Positions 8,550 through 18,577 of a DNA stretch of 64,000 nt are shown piece after piece. Numbering within the stretch: the stretch's first letter is position 1; each line of letters starts with the position of its first letter. The DNA lies in assembly GCA_049509515.1 (NCBI GenBank), contig JBEKZV010000023.1, positions 1 through 64,000 of the forward strand, read 5' to 3'. The notes beneath the pieces are model-generated. The model was given only the letters and a program-made list of their open reading frames with translations, was not told the origin of the DNA and searched no databases. The DNA is from JBEKCP01 sp049509515. GTDB lineage: Bacteria > Planctomycetota > Planctomycetia > Pirellulales > Thermoguttaceae. The translations under genes and the position numbers were made by a program.

Positions 8550-8679
8550 GACCTGCTTGAGTTCAGGCGGAGTGCGTTGTCGGGCCCCGCGTCGTACCCG
8601 GGTGCCTAATCCGGAAAGCACTTCGGACCTGTCGCGCGGAAAGCGGAGGGCTGCCGAGGGGCGCCCATCGCAAACCTTG

Positions 8680-9729
8680 CTACTTCCCCGCGGCCCGCAC
8701 CGCGAGGATCATGAACGAGCCGGGCTGCGGGGCGGGCTTCGTCTTCCCGCTGCTCCCGCCCAGCAGCTCCGCCGTGGGCAGATAGAGCGTGTGCGTCGCC
8801 GGATCGAGGCCCATCGTCTTGGCGCCCGGCTTCGTCGCCACGGTCTGGACGATGGCGAACTTGCCCGGCGAGGTCTCGCGGGCCACCGCCAGCGTGCCGT
8901 CGCGGCAACTGGCAAAGATGTCGCCGTCGAACGCCGTGGCGTCCACCCCAGCGCCGATCGGCAGGTCGGCCAGCACTTTGCCGTCGAGGGCGCTCATCAC
9001 GATCAGCTTCTGCGGTTTGCGGCAACCGACGAACAAGCGGTGACTTGCCGGGTCCATCGACATGCCGACCGGCGCGCCGCCGGGGGCGGTCGGCCACTTG
9101 TGGATGACCTGCATCGTCCGGGAGTCGATCACTGCCACCTGGTCCTTGTCCACGAGGTTGACGTAGATCCGGCCCCGGTCCGCGACGAGGAACTCGGGCT
9201 TGCCGCCCAACGCGATCGCCGCGTCGGCCTTGCCGGTGCGGGGATCGACGCCGGGCGAGATCGCCACCAGGGCGTTGGCATCGCCGCAGGACACCAGCAC
9301 TTTGCCGCAGCCCGGGTCGTAGATGATGCCGTCGGCATCGTCGGCGGCCCGGACCTTGCCGAGCACCTTGTGCGTCTTCAGGTCGAAGATGGTGACCGAG
9401 GCGTCCTGGCCGTCGGAGATGAACCCGCGGCCGGCGCTGGGCACGATGGCCACGCCGTGGTTCCGCCGCTGGCCGGGGATGTCCGCGACGGTCTTGCCCG
9501 TGGCGGCGTCAACGACCAGCGTGTGGGTGCTGCGGGGGACGTAGAGCAGCTTCCGCCGGGGATCGACGGTCAAATAGTCCCAGCCGCCCGGGCCGCCGAC
9601 GCGGAAGGTCTGGGCGACCCGGTACTGGCCGGCGGCCGCGGTGGGGGACGCGGCCGGCTGCGCCTGGGCAAACGGCCCGGCCAGGACGACAGAAGACAAG
9701 GTGAGCAGGGCGAGCTTCGTGCGGGACAT
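8680..9729 (-). CDS. YncE-like beta-propeller, exported
   Basis: A 349-residue protein with a signal peptide (LALLTLSSVVLAGPFAQAQ) followed by a YVTN/YncE-type seven-bladed propeller. Repeated elements of the type LLYVPRSTHTLVVDAATGK, ASVTIFDLKTHKVLGKV and VAVIDSRTMQVIHKWP are the blade signatures. Such proteins are periplasmic and often bind other proteins or DNA; no enzyme motif is present. The ATG at 9729 is chosen because it begins the signal peptide and follows GAGGG; an in-frame ATG 11 codons upstream adds only proline-rich sequence. It is followed on the same strand only by the spacer at 8550-8679. Confidence 0.85.
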   Translation of the reverse strand: MSRTKLALLTLSSVVLAGPFAQAQPAASPTAAAGQYRVAQTFRVGGPGGWDYLTVDPRRKLLYVPRSTHTLVVDAATGKTVADIPGQRRNHGVAIVPSAGRGFISDGQDASVTIFDLKTHKVLGKVRAADDADGIIYDPGCGKVLVSCGDANALVAISPGVDPRTGKADAAIALGGKPEFLVADRGRIYVNLVDKDQVAVIDSRTMQVIHKWPTAPGGAPVGMSMDPASHRLFVGCRKPQKLIVMSALDGKVLADLPIGAGVDATAFDGDIFASCRDGTLAVARETSPGKFAIVQTVATKPGAKTMGLDPATHTLYLPTAELLGGSSGKTKPAPQPGSFMILAVRAAGK

Positions 9730-9774
9730 GGGGCCCTCGGCTGGGGTGGGGGACAGGGTCAAGGAAATCCGGAG

Positions 9775-9848
9775 TACCCCCGCCGCGAGTCGAACGCGGA
9801 ACCTACGGCTTAGAAGGCCGTTGCTCTATCCAATTGAGCTACAGGGGC
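9775..9848 (-). tRNA. tRNA-Arg (anticodon UCU)
   Basis: A full cloverleaf can be drawn: acceptor GCCCCTG pairing with CGGGGGT (with two G-U pairs), D arm with AGCTC..GAGC, anticodon stem ACGGC/GCCGT around the loop CTTCTAA (anticodon TCT), and a T arm with GTTCGACTC. The discriminator is A and CCA is not encoded. It reads AGA codons, which should be rare in this GC-rich genome. It lies between fabI and the YncE-like gene, on the same strand as both. Confidence 0.93.
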
Positions 9849-9857
9849 GCGATTCCC

Positions 9858-10628
9858 TCACAGGCCGATGATGTTGTAGCCGCAGTCGACGTGGATCACC
9901 TCGCCGGTCACGCCGGAGGAGAGGTCGCCCAACAGGTGCAGGGCCGCGCGGCCGAGGTCCGCCGGCTCCAGGTAGCGGCCCAGGGGGGAGCGCTGGACCG
10001 CGTGCTCGCGCATCTCGTCGAAATGGGAAATGCCCGAGGCGCTCAGGGTCCGCATCGGGCCGGAGCTGATCGCATTCACGCGGATCTTCTGCCGCCCGAG
10101 GTCCCAGGCGAGGTAACGGACGCTGTGTTCCAGGGCGGCCTTGCACACGCCCATGACGTTGTAGCCCGGAATGACCTTTTCGCCGCCGAAGTAGCTGAGG
10201 GTGAGGATCGCGCCGCCGGCGGTCATCAGCCCCGCGGCCGCCCGGCAGGCCGCCACGAAGCTGTAGACGCTCACGTCCATGGCCAGGTGCCAGCCGGCGC
10301 GGCTCATCTGGACGTAGGGGTTCTTCAGCTCTTGCGGCGGGGAAAAGGCGATCGAGTGTACGAGGAAGTCCAGCCGGCCGTAGGTCTGGCCCGCGGCGTC
10401 GAAGACGCGGGCAATGTCCTCGTCCTTCTGCACGTCGCAGGGGACGATCAGCCGCGCGGCGTGCGGCTCGACCAGGTTGCGGACGCGGCGCTCGCAGGAC
10501 GGGCTGGGCAGGTGGGTGAACGCCAGCTCGGCCCCCTCGGCGTAGAGCGCCTCGCTCATCGCCCAGGCGATGCTCCGCTCGTTGGTCACGCCCATCACCA
10601 GGCCGATCTTGTCGCTGAACATGCCCAT
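9858..10628 (-). CDS. fabI: Enoyl-ACP reductase FabI
   Basis: The 256-residue protein is a short-chain dehydrogenase of the FabI class, which reduces the trans-2 double bond of enoyl-ACP with NAD(P)H in the last step of each fatty acid elongation cycle. The catalytic residues sit at the same numbers as in E. coli: Y146 (SYFGG), Y156 and K163 (YNVMGVCK). The N-terminal motif GVTNERSIAWAM is the altered glycine motif typical of FabI. It follows the acyl-CoA dehydrogenase gene on the same strand after 43 bases that contain a short palindrome, and is probably cotranscribed with it. Confidence 0.96.
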   Translation of the reverse strand: MGMFSDKIGLVMGVTNERSIAWAMSEALYAEGAELAFTHLPSPSCERRVRNLVEPHAARLIVPCDVQKDEDIARVFDAAGQTYGRLDFLVHSIAFSPPQELKNPYVQMSRAGWHLAMDVSVYSFVAACRAAAGLMTAGGAILTLSYFGGEKVIPGYNVMGVCKAALEHSVRYLAWDLGRQKIRVNAISSGPMRTLSASGISHFDEMREHAVQRSPLGRYLEPADLGRAALHLLGDLSSGVTGEVIHVDCGYNIIGL

Positions 10629-10635
10629 GGCTCGT

Positions 10636-10652
10636 GCGAAGCCGCAAGCGGC
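10636..10652. repeat. GCGAAGCCGCAAGCGGC palindrome, copy 1
   Basis: The 17-mer contains the perfect palindrome GCCGC-AA-GCGGC. The same sequence recurs at 19884-19900 (opposite orientation) and 57277-57293, always between genes. It lies just upstream of the fabI start. Confidence 0.85.
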
Positions 10653-10671
10653 CTCTCCAATCTCAAATCTC

Positions 10672-12420
10672 TCATTCTGCGGCCGGCACGGGGCCGGCCA
10701 GCAGCGCGTACTCTTCCAAGGGCGCCAGGTCGCCGGAGACGATCTGCTCGCAGTTCATCCGCAGGGCGGGCATCTCGCGGGTGATGAAGCGGCGGGCGAC
10801 CCGCTGCTTCCGCTCGCTTTTGGCCCCCTGGCCCAGCAGCAGGTGGCCGATCAACACGGCCAGCGCCGAATCCACCAGCCGGCGGCCCGACAGGTCCAGG
10901 TACGAGGGCGACTTGCCCTTGACGAACTGCACCGCGTCGAGGATCCGCCGCTTGGCCTCCAGGAGCATTTCCTTGAGCTCGGCCAACAGCGGCTCGGCAT
11001 AGGTCTTGTGGTCCCAGTCGGCGGTCCAGGTCTCGAAGGCGCCGGAGGCGACGCCGCGGACCGCCGCCACGACCTGGAGCTGGCTGGTGCCCTCGTAGAT
11101 CGTGGTGATGCGGCTGTCGCGGAGGTAGCGCTCGGCGGCGTAGTCCTTCATGTAGCCGGAGCCGCCCAGCACCTGGATCGTGCGGTCCGCCACGCGGCAC
11201 GCCATTTCCGAGCAGTAGTACTTGCTCATCGGCGTGAGCATGCCGTTGAGCCGCTTCAGGCCGCGGCCCAGTTGCTTGCGGCGTTTCTCTTCGTCCTTCT
11301 CCAGCGGGCCGCCCCACTCCAGCACGCGGGCGTTGTTGTTCTCCTGGTCGCAGACGCGGGCCGTCTCGTAGGCCAAGGCCCGCGCCGCCTCCAGGTCGAT
11401 CTTCATGTCGGTCACCAGCTCGGCCACCGCGGGAAGCCGCTCGATCGGGCCGCCGAACTGCTGGCGGGTGTGGGCGTAGGTCCGCGCCAGGCGGAAGGCC
11501 GCCTCGGCCACCCCCAGCGACTGGGCTGCGATGCCCACCCGCGCCCCGTTCATCAGGGCCATCACATAGGTGATCAGCCCCCGCTGCCGCTCGCCGATCA
11601 GCCGGCAGGGCGTGTCGTCGAACACCAGCTCGCACGTCGGCGAGCCGTGGATGCCGAGCTTCTCCTCGAGGTGCCGGACCCGCACGCGCTCGCTCCGCTC
11701 GGTGATGAACAGGCTCAGGCCGCGGCCGTCGGAGATGTCCGGCTCGCTGCGGGCCAGCACCAGCAGGACCTCGCCGCAGCCGTTGGTGATGAAGCGCTTC
11801 ACGCCGTTGAGGTACCAGCGGCCCTCCGGGTCCTGCCAGGCCCGCAGCCGCACGGCCTGCAGGTCGCTGCCGGCGTCGGGCTCGGTCAGGACCATGGCCC
11901 CGGTCACCTCGCCCGAGCAGAACCGCGGCAGGTATTCGTCCTTGATCGCGTCGTCGGCGAAGGCGTAGATCGTCTCGGCGATGCCCTGCAGCCCGAAGAG
12001 GTTCATCAGCGAGCAGTCCGCCCGGCTGACGATCTCGGTGGCCATGGTGTAGATCAGGCTGGGGCAGTTCAGGCCGCCGTACTTCCGCGGCAGGGTGAAG
12101 CCCATCAGGTCGGCCTGGGTGAGCCGCTTGAGGTTCTGGCGCACCAAGGGGTGGAGCGTCACCGTGCCGTCCTCGCAGAGCGTATTGCCCTCGCGGTCCA
12201 CCTGCTCGGCGTTGGGGGCGATCAAGTCGCCCGCCACCTGCCCGGCGATCTCCAGGACGCGGCGGTAGTTGTCCACGGCGTCGGCCACGTCCAGCGGGGC
12301 CTGGCCGTCCTCGCCGCCGGCGCGGACGAAATCGTCCTCCTGGAGCCGGGCGAGCTCCTCCAGGTCGATGTGCCGGAACAGGAACTGGATGTCTTCGTTG
12401 TCGAGAAAGAAGTTCGCCAC
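10672..12420 (-). CDS. Acyl-CoA dehydrogenase family protein
   Basis: A 582-residue flavoprotein of the acyl-CoA dehydrogenase family, which oxidises acyl-CoA to trans-2-enoyl-CoA and hands electrons to ETF. The FAD/substrate motif MVLTEPDAGSDLQAV (176-190) and the C-terminal domain signature with the catalytic Glu in IYEGTSQLQ (E443) are present. It is longer than short-chain enzymes, with an extra C-terminal helical region of about 130 residues, as in the VLCAD/ACAD9-like group. The genes for both ETF subunits lie just upstream on the same strand, which supports an ETF-linked role in beta-oxidation or branched-chain acid breakdown. Substrate chain length cannot be read from sequence. Confidence 0.93.
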   Translation of the reverse strand: MANFFLDNEDIQFLFRHIDLEELARLQEDDFVRAGGEDGQAPLDVADAVDNYRRVLEIAGQVAGDLIAPNAEQVDREGNTLCEDGTVTLHPLVRQNLKRLTQADLMGFTLPRKYGGLNCPSLIYTMATEIVSRADCSLMNLFGLQGIAETIYAFADDAIKDEYLPRFCSGEVTGAMVLTEPDAGSDLQAVRLRAWQDPEGRWYLNGVKRFITNGCGEVLLVLARSEPDISDGRGLSLFITERSERVRVRHLEEKLGIHGSPTCELVFDDTPCRLIGERQRGLITYVMALMNGARVGIAAQSLGVAEAAFRLARTYAHTRQQFGGPIERLPAVAELVTDMKIDLEAARALAYETARVCDQENNNARVLEWGGPLEKDEEKRRKQLGRGLKRLNGMLTPMSKYYCSEMACRVADRTIQVLGGSGYMKDYAAERYLRDSRITTIYEGTSQLQVVAAVRGVASGAFETWTADWDHKTYAEPLLAELKEMLLEAKRRILDAVQFVKGKSPSYLDLSGRRLVDSALAVLIGHLLLGQGAKSERKQRVARRFITREMPALRMNCEQIVSGDLAPLEEYALLAGPVPAAE

Positions 12421-12434
12421 GCGGCAGCCCCAAG

Positions 12435-12476
12435 AGGGATTAGGGATTAGGGATTAGGGATTAGGGATTAGGGATT
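12435..12476. repeat. Six tandem AGGGATT heptamers
   Basis: Six perfect copies of the heptamer AGGGATT run head to tail just upstream of the acyl-CoA dehydrogenase start. The same heptamer family appears at 1382-1402, 13228-13255, 52179-52234 and 57312-57332. Confidence 0.95.
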
Positions 12477-12554
12477 GGCCAGCGAGGGTCCGCACTGAGT
12501 CTTTGCGGTACATCGATTTGCGAGCGCGAGGCCATGCGCGGGGCCCCCTCTTGC

Positions 12555-13178
12555 TTACGTTTCGCCCGCTGTCGCCAGCAGCAGCTTGTCGATCTGCCGT
12601 GGGGTAAGGGAGACATCGTGCCGGTCGGAAATGTGTTGCCGCAACCACACGCATCGCCGGACGAAGTCCTTGTACTCTTGGTCGTGCTCGGCAGCAGGGA
12701 TGTTCGGAATCCTGTTTAGCCGCGGCACGAGCTTGGTGATCGCGCGGCGCGCGAGGCTGTCGTAAATGAAGAAGCGGTCGGGAACGTGAAAATGCAAGTA
12801 CTTTGACGCAAGCGAACGCTTGTCGAGGTCGGTCAGGGACTTGAAGAGATCCATAAGCCGCTTGTGGGTAATGATGGTCTCCGGGGCGCCGGGAGCGCCG
12901 GGACGCGAGACCTCGGCTAGCCAGCGATCTATGTCCGACCGCCGGACTGCTGGGGCGACGGTTCCTGCGTAGAAGTCGCCGGCACCGTCCTTCTTGTTTC
13001 GCCTGCGCTCGATCGAGGCAGCGTAGGATCGGCCGATGAGCCACACCTTGGCGACGATTTCTCCGTCTGAGCTGTGGGTGAAATGGCTCCGGCACAGGTC
13101 GTACAAGACCTGATTTCCCAGATCCCACACCCAGACCCCCTGCGCCGAGGCAAGATCGTCGGGCGTGATTTCTCTCAT
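12555..13178 (-). CDS. Conserved hypothetical protein
   Basis: A 207-residue soluble protein that I do not assign to a named family with confidence. It is rich in charged residues, with a conserved-looking start (WVWDLGNQVLYDLC), a segment KVWLIGRSYAASIERR near 43-58, and a C-terminal region SKYLHFHVPDRFFIYDSLARRAI that resembles a helical bundle. There is no signal peptide or membrane helix. It interrupts the etfBA and acyl-CoA dehydrogenase genes, and is flanked on both sides by AGGGATT-type heptamer repeats (12435-12476 and 13228-13255), which suggests that it may be a later insert in this metabolic cluster. Confidence 0.75.
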   Translation of the reverse strand: MREITPDDLASAQGVWVWDLGNQVLYDLCRSHFTHSSDGEIVAKVWLIGRSYAASIERRRNKKDGAGDFYAGTVAPAVRRSDIDRWLAEVSRPGAPGAPETIITHKRLMDLFKSLTDLDKRSLASKYLHFHVPDRFFIYDSLARRAITKLVPRLNRIPNIPAAEHDQEYKDFVRRCVWLRQHISDRHDVSLTPRQIDKLLLATAGET

Positions 13179-13227
13179 TGTTCATCCGGTCAAGGATGGG
13201 ACGAAACATGGCGGTACCGCTCATTAT

Positions 13228-13255
13228 AATCCCCAATCCCCAATCCCTAATCCCT
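13228..13255. repeat. Four tandem AATCCCY heptamers
   Basis: AATCCCC twice then AATCCCT twice. On the minus strand the last units supply the final Asp codon and the TAG stop of etfA, so the repeat defines the end of that gene. Confidence 0.9.
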
Positions 13256-14275
13256 CTCCCGCAGCGCCTTGATCATGCCGGGCAGGACCTGGCGGAAGTC
13301 GCCGACGATGCCGTAATGGGCCACGGAGAAGATCGGGGCCTGGGCGTCCTTGTTGATGGCCACGATCTTGGCCGACTCCTCCATGCCGGCGCGGTGCTGG
13401 ACCGCCCCGCTGATGGCCACGGCGATGTACAGGGCCGGACGGACCGTCGTGCCCGTCTGCCCGATCTGGTGCTCCTTGCCGATCCAGCCGCTGTCCACCG
13501 CGGCGCGGCTGGCGCCCACGGCGCCGCCGATGGCGCCGGCCAGGTCGTGGATCAGCTTGAAGCCGTCCTTGCTGCCCACGCCGCCGCCGCCGGCCACGAT
13601 GACCCGCGCCCCCTTGAGGTTCACCTTCCGCGGCTCGATGTGCCGCTGGATGAGCCGCAGGGCCAGGACCGCCGGGTCCAGCTCGACCGCCGCACGGACG
13701 ATCCGCCCCCGGCGGCTCGGGTCGGGGTCGCGCAGGGCCATCACGCCCTCGCGGACGGTGGCCATCTGCGGCCACTGGTCGTAGTTGACGATCGTGGCGA
13801 TGATGTTGCCCCCGAACGCCGGGCGGATCTGCAGGAGCAGGTTCTTGTGCAGGGTCCTGGTCTTCGGGTCTTCCACGTCGCTGATGTCCAGGTCGGTGCA
13901 GTCGGCCGTCATGCCGGCCCGCAGCGCCGAGGCCACCCGCGGCGCCAGGTCGCGTCCCAGCGGCGTCGCCCCATACATCACGATCTGCGGCCGGTGCTCT
14001 TGGATCAGCCCGCTGACCACGGCGGCGTAAGGGCCGGTCTGGTAATGGGCCAAACGCGGGTCGTCGGCCAGGTAGACCGCGTCCGCCCCGTGGGCGATCA
14101 GCCGCGAGGCCAACCCCGCGACTCCATGGCCCGGCAACACCACCCCAGCCTGGACTCCCAGCCGGTCGGCCAGCTCCCGGGCCTTGCCCGAGAGCTCCAA
14201 CGAGACGTCGGCCAGCGCCCCCTCCTCCTGCTCGGCGAAGACCCACACCTCGCCCTGACGATTCGGTTCGATCAT
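13247..14275 (-). CDS. etfA: Electron transfer flavoprotein, alpha subunit
   Basis: The 342-residue protein is the FAD-binding alpha subunit of electron transfer flavoprotein, which accepts electrons from acyl-CoA dehydrogenases and passes them to ETF-quinone oxidoreductase. The C-terminal FAD signature is clear: IGQTGTTVRPALYIAVAISG followed by HRAGMEESAKIVAIN with the conserved NKD. The Arg of VNLKGARVIVAGG marks the start of the FAD domain near 200. It follows etfB on the same strand after 186 bases of palindromic repeats. The stop codon lies inside a heptamer repeat, so the natural C-terminus may have been trimmed or extended slightly. Confidence 0.95.
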   Translation of the reverse strand: MIEPNRQGEVWVFAEQEEGALADVSLELSGKARELADRLGVQAGVVLPGHGVAGLASRLIAHGADAVYLADDPRLAHYQTGPYAAVVSGLIQEHRPQIVMYGATPLGRDLAPRVASALRAGMTADCTDLDISDVEDPKTRTLHKNLLLQIRPAFGGNIIATIVNYDQWPQMATVREGVMALRDPDPSRRGRIVRAAVELDPAVLALRLIQRHIEPRKVNLKGARVIVAGGGGVGSKDGFKLIHDLAGAIGGAVGASRAAVDSGWIGKEHQIGQTGTTVRPALYIAVAISGAVQHRAGMEESAKIVAINKDAQAPIFSVAHYGIVGDFRQVLPGMIKALRERD

Positions 14276-14340
14276 ATCAACCCATTCCAGAGTTCTCGTT
14301 TCCCCTCGTTACGACGATCTGCGTCGTAACGCACTGAAAG

Positions 14341-14404
14341 GACGCTCCGCGTCCCCGTATCCTGACGGCGAACACAAGTCCTCGTTCCGGGGACGCGGAG
14401 CGTC
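14341..14404. repeat. 17-bp perfect inverted repeat in the etfB-etfA spacer
   Basis: GACGCTCCGCGTCCCCG (14341-14357) is repeated exactly inverted at 14388-14404, with a 30-base loop. It lies between etfB and etfA and could fold in the transcript. Confidence 0.9.
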
Positions 14405-14413
14405 CGACCAGTG

Positions 14414-14439
14414 CGTTCCCACGCGGGAGCGTGGGAACG
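14414..14439. repeat. CGTTCCCACGC hairpin
   Basis: A perfect 11-bp stem, CGTTCCCACGC and GCGTGGGAACG, around a GGGA loop. It follows directly on the 17-bp inverted repeat, so the etfB-etfA spacer is almost wholly built of two palindromes. Confidence 0.9.
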
Positions 14440-14461
14440 AGAAACTGCTTCTTTTTCCCGT

Positions 14462-15376
14462 TCAACCGAGCGTCCTATCGACGACCAGCTCGTGGATCAA
14501 CTGCCGGACGCCTTCTTCAGTGGCGGGCACTTCGGTATAGCCCGACTTGGTCAACACAATGGCCTGCACGCGGAAGACTTTCGTCGGCGAGCCGGCCAGC
14601 CCGCAGCGACCCAAGTCCGCATGGATGTCCTCCAGGTCCCACTGCTCGATCAAGAGGCCCTTCAGGCGGAGGGCCTCCCGCCGGCGGCGGGCCTCGGCGG
14701 CCAACTCCGCTTCGGCGGCGTCGGGCATGGCGTTTTTCACTTCGGCGGCGATCTCCGCGGGGACGCGGGCCCGCTTCAGCCGCATGACCCGCCGCGCCGC
14801 AGGCGGACGCGGCTGGTTGGCCGACTGGATCACGGTCACCAGCACCGGCAGCCGGACCTCGACGATCTCCCAGCCGTGGCCGATGTTCCGCCGGATCTGC
14901 ACCGCGCCCTCGCCCAGTTGAACCACCTGCTCCAGGTAGGTCACCTGCGGGATGCCCAGCTTCTCGGCGCACTGCGGGCCGACCTGGGCCGTGTCGCCGT
15001 CGATCGCCTGCCGGCCGCAGAAGACGAAATCATACCGGCCGATCGTGCGGATGGCCTGGCTCAGGATGTAGCTGGTGGCCAGCGTGTCGCTGGCCGCCGC
15101 CCGGCGGTCGGTCAGCAGGATGGCGCGATCAGCCCCCCGGAAGAGGCATTCGCGCAAGACATCGGCGGCCTTGGGGGGCCCCATGCTGATCGCCGTGACC
15201 GTCCCGCCGTGCCCGTCGCGTATCTCCAGGGCCGTCTCCAGGGCGTGGAGGTCCTCGGGATTGAAAATGGTCGGCAGCGCCCCCCGGTTGACGGTGCCGT
15301 CCTCCTTCATGGCCTCGGCCGTCACGTTGGCCGTGTCCGGGACCTGCTTGACACACACGATACTGTCGTAAGGCAC
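14462..15376 (-). CDS. etfB: Electron transfer flavoprotein, beta subunit
   Basis: The 304-residue ETF beta subunit, partner of the etfA product. It starts with the typical IVCVKQVPDT motif and carries ALEIRDGHGGTVTAISMGPP and the AMP-binding region FVFCGRQAIDGDTAQVGP. The chosen start is the GTG at 15376, because GGGGAG lies 9 bases upstream and the protein begins at the conserved YDSIVCVKQ segment; the frame stays open further upstream but that part is not family-like. The protein is somewhat longer than the usual 250-265 residues because of a C-terminal extension of about 45 residues. Confidence 0.94.
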   Translation of the reverse strand: MPYDSIVCVKQVPDTANVTAEAMKEDGTVNRGALPTIFNPEDLHALETALEIRDGHGGTVTAISMGPPKAADVLRECLFRGADRAILLTDRRAAASDTLATSYILSQAIRTIGRYDFVFCGRQAIDGDTAQVGPQCAEKLGIPQVTYLEQVVQLGEGAVQIRRNIGHGWEIVEVRLPVLVTVIQSANQPRPPAARRVMRLKRARVPAEIAAEVKNAMPDAAEAELAAEARRRREALRLKGLLIEQWDLEDIHADLGRCGLAGSPTKVFRVQAIVLTKSGYTEVPATEEGVRQLIHELVVDRTLG

Positions 15377-15502
15377 AGTCAAAAACTCCCCGGGCGCCAC
15401 GGCGGAAAGCCGTAAAGGGTAACAGACCTGGGGGCTGAGGTCAAGGTGCGACTCGGTTCGATCCGCCCGCATCCCCATCCTCGAGAGGGGGATGGCTAGG
15501 GC

Positions 15503-17461
<1,959 letters not shown>

Positions 17462-17523
17462 CGGTTGCTCCTGCGAACGGTTGAGAAGGGAATACCCACG
17501 CCGCGTGCCACGGGAAACCACCT

Positions 17524-17552
17524 ATTGTACGGAATGGCCCACAGGGGTTCAA
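17524..17552 (-). promoter_or_regulatory. Sigma-70-type promoter candidate for acs
   Basis: On the minus strand TTGAAC (17552-17547) and TACAAT (17529-17524) are separated by 17 bases. Transcription would start near 17517, giving a leader of about 55 bases before the acs ATG at 17461. Confidence 0.5.
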
Positions 17553-17654
17553 GCCGGGGGGGCGGCTAGTGAGCATTGGCCAGCGGGCAGCTTAGCGGGC
17601 GGGCTTGCCCGCCGTTGCAGCGGGCGGGCCAGGCACCCGCGGCGCCCCGGCGGG

Positions 17655-18476
17655 CTATCCACGCGCACCATCCGCCGGAGGTGGGGGCCGGCGCCCCAAG
17701 CAGCCTCGGACGCCCAGCGCCAGGATGATCCACACCGCGGATAGCGATTCCCGCAGATCGATCTTCGACGCCCCCCGCTGCCGGTCCACGAACACGATCG
17801 GGGTTTCGCCGAACCGCGCCCCGACCCGCCGGAGCCGCCAGAGAACCTCCTCCTGGAACGAGTAGCCGCGGCTGCGGATGGTGTCCAAATCGAGTCGAGC
17901 CAGGGCCGCCGTGCGATAACAACGGAAGCCGCCGCTGACATCGCGAGGCGAAAGGCCCAGCAGCCGGCGGGCGTACCAGTTCACGCCCCGGCTCATCAGG
18001 TGCCGCCGCAGGGGCCAGCCCTCGATGCCGCCGCCGGGAACATATCGCGAGCCGATCATCACATCCACCGGCACCCCGCCGGCTGGGGCCATCCCTGCCA
18101 GGAGATCCGGCAAGTACCGCGGGGGATGGCTGAAATCGGCGTCCATGTTCAGCACGTAGTCGTAGCCCTCCGCGATCGCGTACTTCATCCCGGCCACAAT
18201 CGCCGTGCCCAGCCCCTGTTTCCCGCCGCGGTGCAGGCAATGCACCCGCGGGTTCTCGGCCGCCGTCCGGTCGCACCACTGCCCGGTCCCGTCGGGCGAC
18301 CCGTCGTCGATCACCAGCAGATCGACCCCGGGGGCGCAGCGAAAGATCTCCTCCACCAACCGAGGCAGATTCTCGATCTCGTTGTACGTTGCGACCGTCA
18401 CCAGCGTCTTGAGGGGACTGGTCCGATTCCCGGCCGGGACGCGTGGTTCTTGTTCGAAGCCTTGCCGCGAAAACAT
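17655..18476 (-). CDS. Family 2 glycosyltransferase, polyprenol-phosphate mannosyltransferase-like
   Basis: A 273-residue GT2 (GT-A fold) enzyme. It has VTVATYNEIENLPRLVEEIF, the nucleotide-binding VIDDGSPDGTG, the metal-binding NMDADFSHPP (DXD) and the GSRYVPGG and SGGFRCYR segments typical of dolichol/polyprenol-phosphate mannose synthases, which transfer a sugar from GDP- or UDP-sugar to a lipid phosphate at the cytoplasmic face. There is no C-terminal membrane domain beyond one weak hydrophobic stretch (SAVWIILALGV). The ATG at 18476 is preferred because GAAGGGG lies 8 bases upstream; an ATG at 18518 would reach into the divergent promoter region. It is transcribed away from the MFS gene. 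Confidence 0.9.
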   Translation of the reverse strand: MFSRQGFEQEPRVPAGNRTSPLKTLVTVATYNEIENLPRLVEEIFRCAPGVDLLVIDDGSPDGTGQWCDRTAAENPRVHCLHRGGKQGLGTAIVAGMKYAIAEGYDYVLNMDADFSHPPRYLPDLLAGMAPAGGVPVDVMIGSRYVPGGGIEGWPLRRHLMSRGVNWYARRLLGLSPRDVSGGFRCYRTAALARLDLDTIRSRGYSFQEEVLWRLRRVGARFGETPIVFVDRQRGASKIDLRESLSAVWIILALGVRGCLGRRPPPPADGARG

Positions 18477-18516
18477 GGGCCTGTCCCCTTCCGGGAATTC
18501 TACCAGGTAATTGCCC

Positions 18517-18545
18517 ATGACGCAGCCCGCCGGGCTGGATATAAT
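18517..18545 (+). promoter_or_regulatory. Promoter candidate for the MFS-folK genes
   Basis: ATGACG (18517-18522) and a perfect TATAAT (18540-18545) are 17 bases apart, 33 bases upstream of the MFS start codon, in the divergent spacer shared with the GT2 gene. Confidence 0.45.
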
Positions 18546-18577
18546 TGAAGGCCGGTTACGGCACCTGTGTTCCCGCC

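Noticed and set aside
12435..12476. Telomere-like AGGGATT tandem repeats
   Set aside because: They resemble eukaryotic telomere heptamers, but lie between bacterial operon genes and recur in spacers and inside a coding frame; this is a bacterial repeat family.
15470..15500. Rho-independent terminator behind acs
   Set aside because: An ATCCCC/GGGGAT hairpin is present but no T run follows, so it was not called.
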